Shown here piece after piece: positions 38,597 to 51,665 of a DNA stretch of 64,000 bases. Position 1 is the first letter of the stretch. The number at the start of each line of letters is the position of its first letter. The stretch covers positions 16,182,001-16,246,000 of the forward strand of contig NW_027478158.1 of the NCBI RefSeq assembly GCF_051020975.1, in the 5' to 3' direction. The stretch is from Osmia lignaria lignaria (lineage: Eukaryota > Arthropoda > Insecta > Hymenoptera > Megachilidae). A program made the position numbers and the translations under genes. The notes under the pieces are model-generated. The model was given only the letters and a program-made list of their open reading frames with translations. It was not told the DNA's origin and did not search any database.

Positions 38597-39673
38597 TGGC
38601 CTGACGGACATATTTCGAGATATTTCTTCTTCTTGTTGTTCTTCTTCTGCACAGCTAAGCTGGAAGTGGCATTTGCAGCTCGCAATAGTGCAGAGTTATC
38701 TCAAAGAAAGGGGCCACGGTGTTTCTGTATCTCTATTATGTTGGTGCGGCTTCGGAACTTTTAAATATCTTGATATATCTCGAGAACTACGCGTCTGATC
38801 AAAAAATATCATAGAACATAAAAAGTAGGAAACTTAATTCTCTACAAAAACGGTCTCTTAACATTTTGCCATAGCTCGCTTCGTTTCCGAGATATTTGCA
38901 GATATATCTCAAGGGAAGGGGCCTGACGGACATATTTCGAGATATTTCTTCTTCCTGTTGTTCTTCTTCTGCACAGCTAAGCTGGAAGTGGCATTTGCGG
39001 CTCGCACTAGTGCACAGTTATCTCAAAGAAAGGGGCCACGGTGTTTCTGTATCTCTATTATGTTGGTGCGTCTTCGGAACTTTTAAATATCTCGATATAT
39101 CCTGAAAACTACGCTTCTGATCAAAAAATATCATAGAACGTAAATTGTAGGAAATATTATTCTCTACAAAAAAGGTCTCTTAACATTTTGCCATAGCTCG
39201 CTTCGTATCCGAGATATTTGCAGATTTATCTCAAGGGAAGGGTCCTGATGGACATATTTCGAGATATTTCTTCTTCTTGTTGTTCTTCTCCTGCACAGCT
39301 AAACTGGAAGTGGCATTTCCAGCTCGCAGTCGTGCAGAGTTATCTCAAAGAAAGGGGCCACGGTGTTTCTGTATCTCTATTATGTTGGTGCGGCTTCGGA
39401 ACTTTTAAATATCTTGATATATCTCGAGAACTACGCCTCTGATCGAAAAATATCATAGAACATAAAAAGTAGGAAACTTAATTATCTACAAAAAAGGTCT
39501 CTTAACATTTTGCCATAGCTCGCTTCGTTTCCGAGATATTTGCAGATTTATCTCAAGGGAAGGGGCCTGACGGACATATTTCGAGATATTTCTTCTTCTT
39601 GTTGTTCTTCTTCTGCACAGCTAAGCTGGAAGTGGCATTTGCAGCTCGCAATAGTGCAGAGTTATCTCAAAGA
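38597..39673 (+). repeat. 3-monomer duplication, left copy (partner 39563-40639)
   Basis: The series of an ACGCGTCTG tail, the CTTCCTGTTG unit with GCGTCTTCGG and ATATCCTGAAAAC, and the GGGTCCTGATGG unit with CAGTCGTGCAG recurs at 966 bp. Differences seen: CGTATCCG near 39204 here against CGTTTCCG, and CTTCTTCTG here against CTTCCTCTG near 39930. The CCTGAAAAC variant breaks the usual CTCGA box and occurs only in this pair. Confidence 0.87.
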
Positions 39674-40639
39674 AAGGGGCCACGGTGTTTCTGTATCTCT
39701 ATTATGTTGGTGCGGCTTCGGAACTTTTAAATATCTTGATATATCTCGAGAACTACGCGTCTGATCAAAAAATATCATAGAACATAAAAAGTAGGAAACT
39801 TAATTCTCTACAAAAACGGTCTCTTAACATTTTGCCATAGCTCGCTTCGTTTCCGAGATATTTGCAGATATATCTCAAGGGAAGGGGCCTGACGGACATA
39901 TTTCGAGATATTTCTTCTTCCTGTTGTTCTTCCTCTGCACAGCTAAGCTGGAAGTGGCATTTGCGGCTCGCACTAGTGCACAGTTATCTCAAAGAAAGGG
40001 GCCACGGTGTTTCTGTATCTCTATTATGTTGGTGCGTCTTCGGAACTTTTAAATATCTCGATATATCCTGAAAACTACGCTTCTGATCAAAAAATATCAT
40101 AGAACGTAAATTGTAGGAAATATTATTCTCTACAAAAAAGGTCTCTTAACATTTTGCCATAGCTCGCTTCGTTTCCGAGATATTTGCAGATTTATCTCAA
40201 GGGAAGGGTCCTGATGGACATATTTCGAGATATTTCTTCTTCTTGTTGTTCTTCTCCTGCACAGCTAAACTGGAAGTGGCATTTCCAGCTCGCAGTCGTG
40301 CAGAGTTATCTCAAAGAAAGGGGCCACGGTGTTTCTGTATCTCTATTATGTTGGTGCGGCTTCGGAACTTTTAAATATCTTGATATATCTCGAGAACTAC
40401 GCCTCTGATCGAAAAATATCATAGAACATAAAAAGTAGGAAACTTAATTATCTACAAAAAAGGTCTCTTAACATTTTGCCATAGCTCGCTTCGTTTCCGA
40501 GATATTTGCAGATTTATCTCAAGGGAAGGGGCCTGACGGACATATTTCGAGATATTTCTTCTTCTTGTTGTTCTTCTTCTGCACAGCTAAGCTGGAAGTG
40601 GCATTTGCAGCTCGCAATAGTGCAGAGTTATCTCAAAGA
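39563..40639 (+). repeat. 3-monomer duplication, right copy (partner 38597-39673)
   Basis: Second copy of the CTTCCTGTTG, CCTGAAAAC and GGGTCCTGATGG series. The following 3-monomer set, from about 40184 to 41150, is partly repeated again 967 bp downstream (units 41151 and 41473), with CTTCTTCTGC in place of CTTCTCCTGC. A period of three monomers was therefore used at least twice in succession. Confidence 0.85.
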
Positions 40640-40828
40640 GAGGGGCCACGGTGTTTCTGTATCTCTATTATGTTTGGTGCGGTTTCGGAACTTTTAAGTA
40701 TCTTGATCTATCTCGAGAACTACGCTTCTGATCAAAAAATATCATAGAACATAAATTGTAGGAAATATAATTCTCTACAAAAAAGGTCTCTTAACATTTT
40801 GCCATAGCTCGCTTCGTTTCCGAGATAT
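40506..40828 (+). repeat. 323-bp variant monomer (+T lineage)
   Basis: It carries the +T insertion with the CATTTGCAGCTCGC middle, like 29236, and a private GCGGTTTCGG change in the core near 40679. Its neighbours belong to the 3-monomer duplications. Confidence 0.92.
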
Positions 40829-41472
40829 TTGCAGATTTATCTCAAGGGAAGGGGCCTGACGGACATATTTCGAGATATTTCTTCTTCTTGTTGTTCTTCT
40901 TCTGCACAGCTGAGCTGGAAGTGGCATTTGCAGGTCGCAATAGTGCAGAGTTATCTCAAAGAAAGGGGCCACGGTGTTTCTGTATCTCTATTATGTTGGT
41001 GCGGCTTCGGAACTTTTAAATATCTCGATATATCTCGAAAACTACGCTTCTGATCAAAAAATATCATAGAACGTAAATTGTAGGAAATATTATTCTCTAC
41101 AAAAAAGGTCTCTTAACATTTTGCCATAGCTCGCTTCGTTTCCGAGATATTTGCAGATTTATCTCAAGGGAAGGGTCCTGATGGACATATTTCGAGATAT
41201 TTCTTCTTCTTGTTGTTCTTCTTCTGCACAGCTAAACTGGAAGTGGCATTTCCAGCTCGCAATCGTGCAGAGTTATCTCAAAGAAAGGGGCCACGGTGTT
41301 TCTGTATCTCTATTATGTTGGTGCGGCTTCGGAACTTTTAAATATCTTGATATATCTCGAGAACTACGCCTCTGATCGAAAAATATCATAGAACATAAAA
41401 AGTAGGAAACTTAATTCTCTACAAAAAAGGTCTCTTAACATTTTGCCATAGCTCGCTTCGTTTTCGAGATAT

Positions 41473-41795
41473 TTGCAGATTTATCTCAAGGGAAGGGGCC
41501 TAACGGACATATTTCGAGATATTTCTTCTTCTTGTTGTTCTTCTTCTGCACAGCTAAGCTGGAAGTGGCATTTGCAGCTCGCAATAGTGCAGAGTTATCT
41601 CAAAGAGAGGGGCCACGGTGTTTCTGTATCTCTATTACGTTTGGTGCGGCTTCGGAACTTTTAAGTATCTTGATCTATCTCGAGAACTACGCTTCTGATC
41701 AAAAAATATCATAGAACATAAATTGTAGGAAATATAATTCTCTACAAAAAAGGTCTCTTAACATTTTGCCATAGCTCGCTTCGTTTCCGAGATAT
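41473..41795 (+). repeat. 323-bp variant monomer (+T lineage)
   Basis: Fifth unit with the +T insertion, here as TACGTTTGGTGC. It has the GGCCTAACGG front and CATTTGCAGCTC middle, another recombinant of the lineage. It lies 967 bp (three monomers plus one) from 40506. Confidence 0.92.
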
Positions 41796-42551
41796 TTGCA
41801 GATTTATCTCAAGGCAAGGGGCCTGACGGACATATTTCGAGATATTTCTTCTTCTTGTTGTTCTTCTTCTGCACAGCTAAGCTGGAAGTGGCATTTGCGG
41901 CTCGCACTAGTGCAGAGTTATCTCAAAGAAAGGGGCCACGGTGTTTCTGTATCTCTATTATGTTTGTGCGGCTTCGGAGCTTTTAAATATCGCGATATAT
42001 CTCGAAAACTACGCTTCTGATCAAAAAATATCATAGAACATAAATTGTAGGAAACATAATTCTCTACAAAAAACGTCTCTTAACATTTTGCCATAGCTCG
42101 CTTCGTTTCCGAGATATTTGCAGATTCAGCTCAAAGGAACTGGCCTGACGGACATATTTCGAGATATTTCTTCTTCTTGTTGTTCTTCTTCTGCACAGCT
42201 AAGCTGGAAGTGGCATTTGCGGCTCGCACTAGTGCAGAGTTATCTCAAAGAAAGGGGCCACGGTGTTTCTGTATCTTTATTATGTTGGTGCGGCTTCGGA
42301 ACTTTTAAATATCTCGATATATCTCGAAAACTACGCTTCTGATCACAAAATATCATAGAACATAAAAAGTAGCAAACCTAATTCTCTACAAAAAAGGTCT
42401 CTTAACATTTTGCCATAGCTCGCTTCGTTTCCGAGATATTTGCAGATTTATCTCAAGGGAAGGGGCCTGACGGACATATTTCGAGATATTTCTTCTTCTT
42501 GTTGTTCTTCTTCTGCACAGCTAAGCTGGAAGTGGCATTTGCAGCTCGCAA

Positions 42552-45500
42552 TAGTGCAGAGTTATCGCAAAGAAAGGGGCTACGGTGTTTCTGTATCTCT
42601 ATTATGTTGGTGCGGCTTCGGAACTTTTAAATATCTTGATATATCTCGAGAACTACGCCTCTGATCGAAAAATATCATAGAACATAAAAAGTAGGAAACC
42701 TAATTCTCTACAAAAAAGGTCTCTTAACATTTTGCCATAGCTCGCTTCGTTTCCGAGATATTTGCAGATTTATCTCAAGGGAAGGGGCCTGACGGACATA
42801 TCTCGAGATATTTCTTCTTCTTGTTGTTCTTCTTCTGCACAGCTAAGCTGGAAGTGGCATTTGCAGCTCGCAATAGTGCAGAGTTATCGCAAAGAAAGGG
42901 GCTACGGTGTTTCTGTATCTCTATTATGTTGGTGCGGCTTCGGAACTTTTAAATATCTTGATATATCTCGAGAACTACGCATCTGATCAAAAAATATCAT
43001 AGAACATAAAAAGTAGGAAACTTAATTCTCTACAAAAAAGGTCTCTTAACGTTTTGCAATAGCTCGCTTCGTTTCCGAGATATTTGCAGATTTATCTCAA
43101 GGGAAGGGTCCTGACGGACATATTTCGAGATATTTCTTCTTCTTGTTGTTCTTCTTCTGCACAGCTAAACTGGAAGTGGCATTTCCAGCTCGCAATCATG
43201 CAGAGTTATCTCAAAGAGAGGGGCGACGGTGTTTCTGTATCTCTATTATGTTGGTGCGGCTTCGAAACTTTTAAATATCTTGATATATCTCGAGAACTAC
43301 GCCTCTGATCGAAAAATATCATAGAACATAAAAAGTAGGAAACTTAATTCTCTACAAAAAAGGTCTCTTAACATTTTGCCATAGCTCGCTTCGTTTCCGA
43401 GATATTTGCAGATTTATCTCAAGGGAAGGGGCCTGACGGACATATTTCGAGATATTTCTTCTTCTTGTTGTTCTTCTTCTGCACAGCTAAGCTGGAAGTG
43501 GCATTTGCAGCGCGCAATAGTGCAGAGTTATCTCAAAGAAAGGGGCCACGGTGTTTCTGTATCTCTATTATGTTGGTGCGGCTTCGGAACTTTTAAATAT
43601 CTTGATATATCTCGAGAACTACGCATCTGATCAAAAAATATCATAGAACATAAAAAGTAGGAAACTTAATTCTCTACAAAAAAGGTCTCTTAACATTTTC
43701 CCACAACTGGCATCGTTTCCGAGATATTTGCAGATTTAGCTCAAGGGAAGGAGCCTGACGGACATATTCCGAGATATTTCTTCTTCTTGTTGTTCCTCTT
43801 CTGCACAGCTAAGCTGGAAGTGGCATTTGCAGCTCGCAATAGTGCAGAGTTATCTCAAAGAAAGGGGCCACGGTGTTTCTGTATCTCTATTATGTTGGTG
43901 CGGCTTCGGAACTTTTAAATATCTCGACATATCTCGAAAACTACGCTTCTGATCAAAAAATATCATAGAACATAAATTGTAGGAAACATAATTCTCTACA
44001 AAAAAGGTCTCTTAACATTTTGCCATAGCTCGCTTCGTTTCCGAGATATTTGCAGATTTATCTCAAGGGAAGGGTCCTGATGGACATATTTCGAGATATT
44101 TCTTCTTCTTGTTGTTCTTCTTCTGCACAGCTAAACTGGAAGTGGCATTTCTAGCTCGCAATCGTGCAGAGTTATCTCAAAGAAAGGGGCCACGGTGTTT
44201 CTGTATCTCTATTATGTTGGTGCGGCTTCGTAACTTTTAAATATCTTGATATATCTCGAGAACTACGCCTCTAATCGAAAAATATCATAGAACATAAAAA
44301 GTAGGAAACTTAATTCTCTACAAAAAAGGTCTCTTAACATTTTGCCATAGCTCGCTTTGTTTCCGAGATATTTGCAGATTTATCTCAAGGGAAGGGGCCT
44401 GACGGACATATTTCGAGATATTTCTTCATCTTGTTGTTCTTCTTCTGCACAGCTAAGCTGGAAGTGGCATTTGCAGCTCGCAATAGTGCAGAGTTATCTC
44501 AAAGAAAGGGGCCACGGTGTTTCTGTACCTCTATTATGTTGGTGCGGCTTCGGAACTTTTAAATATCTTGATATATCTCGAGAACTACGCATCTGATCAA
44601 AAAATATCATACTACATAAAAAGTAGAAAACTTAATTCTCTACAAGAAAGGTCTCTAAACATTTTGCCATAGCTCGCTTCGTTTCCGAGATATTTGCAGA
44701 TTTATCTCAAGGGAAGGGGCCTGACGGACATATTTCGAGATATTTCTTCTTCTTGTTGTTCTTCTTCTGCACAGCTAAGCTGGAAGTGACATTTGCAGCT
44801 CGCAATAGTGCAGAGTTATCTCAAAGAGAGGGGCCACGGTGTTTCTGTATCTCTATTATGTTGGTGCGGCTTCGGAACTTTTAAGTATCTTGATCTATCT
44901 CGAGAACTACGCATCTGACCAAAAAATATCATAGAAGATAAAAAGTAGGAAACTTAATTCTCTACAAAAAAGGTCTCTTAACATTTCGCCATAGCTCGCT
45001 TCGTTTCCGAGATATTTGCAGATTTATCTCAAGGGAAGGGGCCTGTCGGACATATTTCGAGATATTTCTTCTTCTTGTTGCTCTTCTTCTGCACAGCTAA
45101 GCTGGAAGTGGCATTTGCGGCTCGCACTAGTGCAGAGTTATCGCAAAGAAAGGGGCTACGGTGTTTCTGTATCTCTATTATGTTGGTGCGGCTTCGGAAC
45201 TTTTAAATATCTTGATATATCTCGAGAACTACGCCTCTGATCGAAAAATATCATAGAACATAAAAAGTAGGAAACCTAATTCTCTACAAAAAAGGTCTCT
45301 TAACATTTTGCCATAGCTCGCTTCGTTTCCGAGATATTTGCAGATTTATCTCAAGGGAAGGGGCCTGACGGACATATCTCGAGATATTTCTTCTTCTTGT
45401 TGTTCTTCTTCTGCACAGCTAAGCTGGAAGTGGCATTTGCAGCTCGCAATAGTGCAGAGTTATCGCAAAGAAAGGGGCTACGGTGTTTCTGTATCTCTAT

Positions 45501-48500
45501 TATGTTGGTGCGGCTTCGGAACTTTTAAATATCTTGATATATCTCGAGAACTACGCATCTGATCAAAAAATATCATAGAACATAAAAAGTAGGAAACTTA
45601 ATTCTCTACAAAAAAGGTCTCTTAACGTTTTGCAATAGCTCGCTTCGTTTCCGAGATATTTGCAGATTTATCTCAAGGGAAGGGTCCTGACGGACATATT
45701 TCGAGATATTTCTTCTTCTTGTTGTTCTTCTTCTGCACAGCTAAACTGGAAGTGGCATTTCCAGCTCGCAATCATGCAGAGTTATCTCAAAGAGAGGGGC
45801 GACGGTGTTTCTGTATCTCTATTATGTTGGTGCGGCTTCGAAACTTTTAAATATCTTGATATATCTCGAGAACTACGCCTCTGATCGAAAAATATCATAG
45901 AACATAAAAAGTAGGAAACTTAATTCTCTACAAAAAAGGTCTCTTAACATTTTGCCATAGCTCGCTTCGTTTCCGAGATATTTGCAGATTTATCTCAAGG
46001 GAAGGGGCCTGACGGACATATTTCGAGATATTTCTTCTTCTTGTTGTTCTTCTTCTGCACAGCTAAGCTGGAAGTGGCATTTGCAGCGCGCAATAGTGCA
46101 GAGTTATCTCAAAGAAAGGGGCCACGGTGTTTCTGTATCTCTATTATGTTGGTGCGGCTTCGGAACTTTTAAATATCTTGATATATCTCGAGAACTACGC
46201 ATCTGATCAAAAAATATCATAGAACATAAAAAGTAGGAAACTTAATTCTCTACAAAAAAGGTCTCTTAACATTTTCCCACAACTGGCATCGTTTCCGAGA
46301 TATTTGCAGATTTAGCTCAAGGGAAGGAGCCTGACGGACATATTCCGAGATATTTCTTCTTCTTGTTGTTCCTCTTCTGCACAGCTAAGCTGGAAGTGGC
46401 ATTTGCAGCTCGCAATAGTGCAGAGTTATCTCAAAGAAAGGGGCCACGGTGTTTCTGTATCTCTATTATGTTGGTGCGGCTTCGGAACTTTTAAATATCT
46501 CGACATATCTCGAAAACTACGCTTCTGATCAAAAAATATCATAGAACATAAATTGTAGGAAACATAATTCTCTACAAAAAAGGTCTCTTAACATTTTGCC
46601 ATAGCTCGCTTCGTTTCCGAGATATTTGCAGATTTATCTCAAGGGAAGGGTCCTGATGGACATATTTCGAGATATTTCTTCTTCTTGTTGTTCTTCTTCT
46701 GCACAGCTAAACTGGAAGTGGCATTTCTAGCTCGCAATCGTGCAGAGTTATCTCAAAGAAAGGGGCCACGGTGTTTCTGTATCTCTATTATGTTGGTGCG
46801 GCTTCGTAACTTTTAAATATCTTGATATATCTCGAGAACTACGCCTCTAATCGAAAAATATCATAGAACATAAAAAGTAGGAAACTTAATTCTCTACAAA
46901 AAAGGTCTCTTAACATTTTGCCATAGCTCGCTTTGTTTCCGAGATATTTGCAGATTTATCTCAAGGGAAGGGGCCTGACGGACATATTTCGAGATATTTC
47001 TTCATCTTGTTGTTCTTCTTCTGCACAGCTAAGCTGGAAGTGGCATTTGCAGCTCGCAATAGTGCAGAGTTATCTCAAAGAAAGGGGCCACGGTGTTTCT
47101 GTACCTCTATTATGTTGGTGCGGCTTCGGAACTTTTAAATATCTTGATATATCTCGAGAACTACGCATCTGATCAAAAAATATCATACTACATAAAAAGT
47201 AGAAAACTTAATTCTCTACAAGAAAGGTCTCTAAACATTTTGCCATAGCTCGCTTCGTTTCCGAGATATTTGCAGATTTATCTCAAGGGAAGGGGCCTGA
47301 CGGACATATTTCGAGATATTTCTTCTTCTTGTTGTTCTTCTTCTGCACAGCTAAGCTGGAAGTGACATTTGCAGCTCGCAATAGTGCAGAGTTATCTCAA
47401 AGAGAGGGGCCACGGTGTTTCTGTATCTCTATTATGTTGGTGCGGCTTCGGAACTTTTAAGTATCTTGATCTATCTCGAGAACTACGCATCTGACCAAAA
47501 AATATCATAGAAGATAAAAAGTAGGAAACTTAATTCTCTACAAAAAAGGTCTCTTAACATTTCGCCATAGCTCGCTTCGTTTCCGAGATATTTGCAGATT
47601 TATCTCAAGGGAAGGGGCCTGTCGGACATATTTCGAGATATTTCTTCTTCTTGTTGCTCTTCTTCTGCACAGCTAAGCTGGAAGTGGCATTTGCGGCTCG
47701 CACTAGTGCAGAGTTATCGCAAAGAAAGGGGCTACGGTGTTTCTGTATCTCTATTATGTTGGTGCGGCTTCGGAACTTTTAAATATCTTGATATATCTCG
47801 AGAACTACGCCTCTGATCGAAAAATATCATAGAACATAAAAAGTAGGAAACCTAATTCTCTACAAAAAAGGTCTCTTAACATTTTGCCATAGCTCGCTTC
47901 GTTTCCGAGATATTTGCAGATTTATCTCAAGGGAAGGGGCCTGACGGACATATCTCGAGATATTTCTTCTTCTTGTTGTTCTTCTTCTGCACAGCTAAGC
48001 TGGAAGTGGCATTTGCAGCTCGCAATAGTGCAGAGTTATCGCAAAGAAAGGGGCTACGGTGTTTCTGTATCTCTATTATGTTGGTGCGGCTTCGGAACTT
48101 TTAAATATCTTGATATATCTCGAGAACTACGCATCTGATCAAAAAATATCATAGAACATAAAAAGTAGGAAACTTAATTCTCTACAAAAAAGGTCTCTTA
48201 ACGTTTTGCAATAGCTCGCTTCGTTTCCGAGATATTTGCAGATTTATCTCAAGGGAAGGGTCCTGACGGACATATTTCGAGATATTTCTTCTTCTTGTTG
48301 TTCTTCTTCTGCACAGCTAAACTGGAAGTGGCATTTCCAGCTCGCAATCATGCAGAGTTATCTCAAAGAGAGGGGCGACGGTGTTTCTGTATCTCTATTA
48401 TGTTGGTGCGGCTTCGAAACTTTTAAATATCTTGATATATCTCGAGAACTACGCCTCTGATCGAAAAATATCATAGAACATAAAAAGTAGGAAACTTAAT

Positions 48501-50294
48501 TCTCTACAAAAAAGGTCTCTTAACATTTTGCCATAGCTCGCTTCGTTTCCGAGATATTTGCAGATTTATCTCAAGGGAAGGGGCCTGACGGACATATTTC
48601 GAGATATTTCTTCTTCTTGTTGTTCTTCTTCTGCACAGCTAAGCTGGAAGTGGCATTTGCAGCGCGCAATAGTGCAGAGTTATCTCAAAGAAAGGGGCCA
48701 CGGTGTTTCTGTATCTCTATTATGTTGGTGCGGCTTCGGAACTTTTAAATATCTTGATATATCTCGAGAACTACGCATCTGATCAAAAAATATCATAGAA
48801 CATAAAAAGTAGGAAACTTAATTCTCTACAAAAAAGGTCTCTTAACATTTTCCCACAACTGGCATCGTTTCCGAGATATTTGCAGATTTAGCTCAAGGGA
48901 AGGAGCCTGACGGACATATTCCGAGATATTTCTTCTTCTTGTTGTTCCTCTTCTGCACAGCTAAGCTGGAAGTGGCATTTGCAGCTCGCAATAGTGCAGA
49001 GTTATCTCAAAGAAAGGGGCCACGGTGTTTCTGTATCTCTATTATGTTGGTGCGGCTTCGGAACTTTTAAATATCTCGACATATCTCGAAAACTACGCTT
49101 CTGATCAAAAAATATCATAGAACATAAATTGTAGGAAACATAATTCTCTACAAAAAAGGTCTCTTAACATTTTGCCATAGCTCGCTTCGTTTCCGAGATA
49201 TTTGCAGATTTATCTCAAGGGAAGGGTCCTGATGGACATATTTCGAGATATTTCTTCTTCTTGTTGTTCTTCTTCTGCACAGCTAAACTGGAAGTGGCAT
49301 TTCTAGCTCGCAATCGTGCAGAGTTATCTCAAAGAAAGGGGCCACGGTGTTTCTGTATCTCTATTATGTTGGTGCGGCTTCGTAACTTTTAAATATCTTG
49401 ATATATCTCGAGAACTACGCCTCTAATCGAAAAATATCATAGAACATAAAAAGTAGGAAACTTAATTCTCTACAAAAAAGGTCTCTTAACATTTTGCCAT
49501 AGCTCGCTTTGTTTCCGAGATATTTGCAGATTTATCTCAAGGGAAGGGGCCTGACGGACATATTTCGAGATATTTCTTCATCTTGTTGTTCTTCTTCTGC
49601 ACAGCTAAGCTGGAAGTGGCATTTGCAGCTCGCAATAGTGCAGAGTTATCTCAAAGAAAGGGGCCACGGTGTTTCTGTACCTCTATTATGTTGGTGCGGC
49701 TTCGGAACTTTTAAATATCTTGATATATCTCGAGAACTACGCATCTGATCAAAAAATATCATACTACATAAAAAGTAGAAAACTTAATTCTCTACAAGAA
49801 AGGTCTCTAAACATTTTGCCATAGCTCGCTTCGTTTCCGAGATATTTGCAGATTTATCTCAAGGGAAGGGGCCTGACGGACATATTTCGAGATATTTCTT
49901 CTTCTTGTTGTTCTTCTTCTGCACAGCTAAGCTGGAAGTGACATTTGCAGCTCGCAATAGTGCAGAGTTATCTCAAAGAGAGGGGCCACGGTGTTTCTGT
50001 ATCTCTATTATGTTGGTGCGGCTTCGGAACTTTTAAGTATCTTGATCTATCTCGAGAACTACGCATCTGACCAAAAAATATCATAGAAGATAAAAAGTAG
50101 GAAACTTAATTCTCTACAAAAAAGGTCTCTTAACATTTCGCCATAGCTCGCTTCGTTTCCGAGATATTTGCAGATTTATCTCAAGGGAAGGGGCCTGTCG
50201 GACATATTTCGAGATATTTCTTCTTCTTGTTGCTCTTCTTCTGCACAGCTAAGCTGGAAGTGGCATTTGCGGCTCGCACTAGTGCAGAGTTATC
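42552..50294 (+). repeat. Higher-order repeat: three tandem 2576-bp (8-monomer) units
   Basis: Units run 42552-45127, 45128-47703 and 47704-50279, followed by 15 bp of a fourth, so the block is exactly 3 x 2576 + 15 bp. Private variants recur at the same offset in all three: CGTTTTGCAATAG (near 43048, 45624, 48200), TTTCCCACAACTGGCATCG (near 43696, 46272, 48848), CATACTACATAAAAAG (near 44608, 47184, 49760), AAGTGACATTTG (near 44786, 47362, 49938) and CCTGTCGGAC (near 45052, 47628, 50204). I found no difference among the copies at the positions compared. Both outer boundaries fall in the same 15-bp TAGTGCAGAGTTATC stretch. Three of the eight monomers carry an in-frame stop in the frame that is open elsewhere. 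Confidence 0.95.
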
Positions 50295-51133
50295 TCAAAG
50301 AACGGGGCCACGGTGTTTCTGTATCCCTATTATGTTGGTGCGGCTTCGGAACTTTTAAATATCTTGATATATCTCGAGAACTACGCTTCTGATCAAAAAA
50401 TATCATACAACATAAAAAGTAGGAAACTTAATTCTCTACAAAAAAGGTCTCTTAACATTTTGCCATAGCTCGCTTCGTTTCCGAGATATTTGGAGATTTA
50501 TCTCAAGGGAAGGGGCCTGACGGACATATTTCGAGATATTTCTTCTTCTTGTTGTTCTTCTTCTGCACAGCTAAGCTGGAAGTGGCATTTGCGGCTCGCA
50601 CTAGTGCAGAGTTATCTCAACGAAAGGGGCCACGGTGTTTCTGTATCTCTATTATGTTGGTGCGGCTTCGGAACTTTTAAATATCTTGATATATCTCGAG
50701 AACTACGCATCTGATCAAAAAATGTCATAGAACGTAAAAAGTAGGAAACTTAATTCTCTACAAAAAAGGTCTCTTAACATTTTGCCATAGCTCTCTTCGT
50801 TTCCGAGATATTGCCAGATTTATCTCAAGGGAAGGGGCCTCACGGACATATTTCGAGATATTTCTTCTTCTTGTGGTTCTTCTTCTGCACAGCTAAACTG
50901 GAAGTGGCATTTCCAGCTCGCAATAGTGCAGAGTTATCTCAAAGAAAGGAGCCACGGTGTTTCTGTATCTCTATTATGTTGGTGCGGCTTCGGAACTTTT
51001 AAATATCTTGATATATCTCGAGAACTACGCGTCTGATCAAAAAATATCATAGAACATAAAAAGTAGGAAACATAATTCTGTACAAAAAAGGTCTCTCAAC
51101 ATTTTGCCATAGCTCGCTTCGTTTCCGAGATAT

Positions 51134-51454
51134 TTGCAGATTTATCTCAAGGGAAGGGGCCTGACGGACATATTTCGAGATATTTCTTCTTCTTGTTGTT
51201 CTTCTTCTGCACAGTAAGCTGGAAGTGGCATTTGCAGCTCGCAATAGTGCAGAGTTATCTCAAAGAAAGGGGCCACGGTGTTTCTGTATCTCTATTATGT
51301 TGGTGCGGCTTCGGAACTTTCAAATATCTTGATATATCTCGAGAACTACGCATCTGATCAAAAAATATCATAGAACATAAAAAGTAGGAAACCTAATTCT
51401 CTACAAAAAAGGTCTCTTAACATTTTGCCATAGCTCGCTTCGTTTCCGAGATAT
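51134..51454 (+). repeat. 321-bp variant monomer (CACAGTAAGC deletion)
   Basis: It has the same 1-bp deletion as 7342 and 54997, near 51213, without the TTCTAGTTG change. It also has TTTCAAATATC near 51319. Confidence 0.92.
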
Positions 51455-51665
51455 TTGCAGATTTATCTCAAGGGAAGGGGCCTGACGGACATATTTCGAG
51501 ATATTTCTTCTTCTTGTTGTTCTTCTTCTGCACAGCTAAGCTGGAAGTGGCATTTGCGGCTCGCACTAGTGCAGAGTTATCTCAAAGAAAGGGGCCACGG
51601 TGTTTCTGTATCTCTATTATGTTGGTGCGGCTTCGGAACTTTTAAATATCTTGATATATCTCGAC

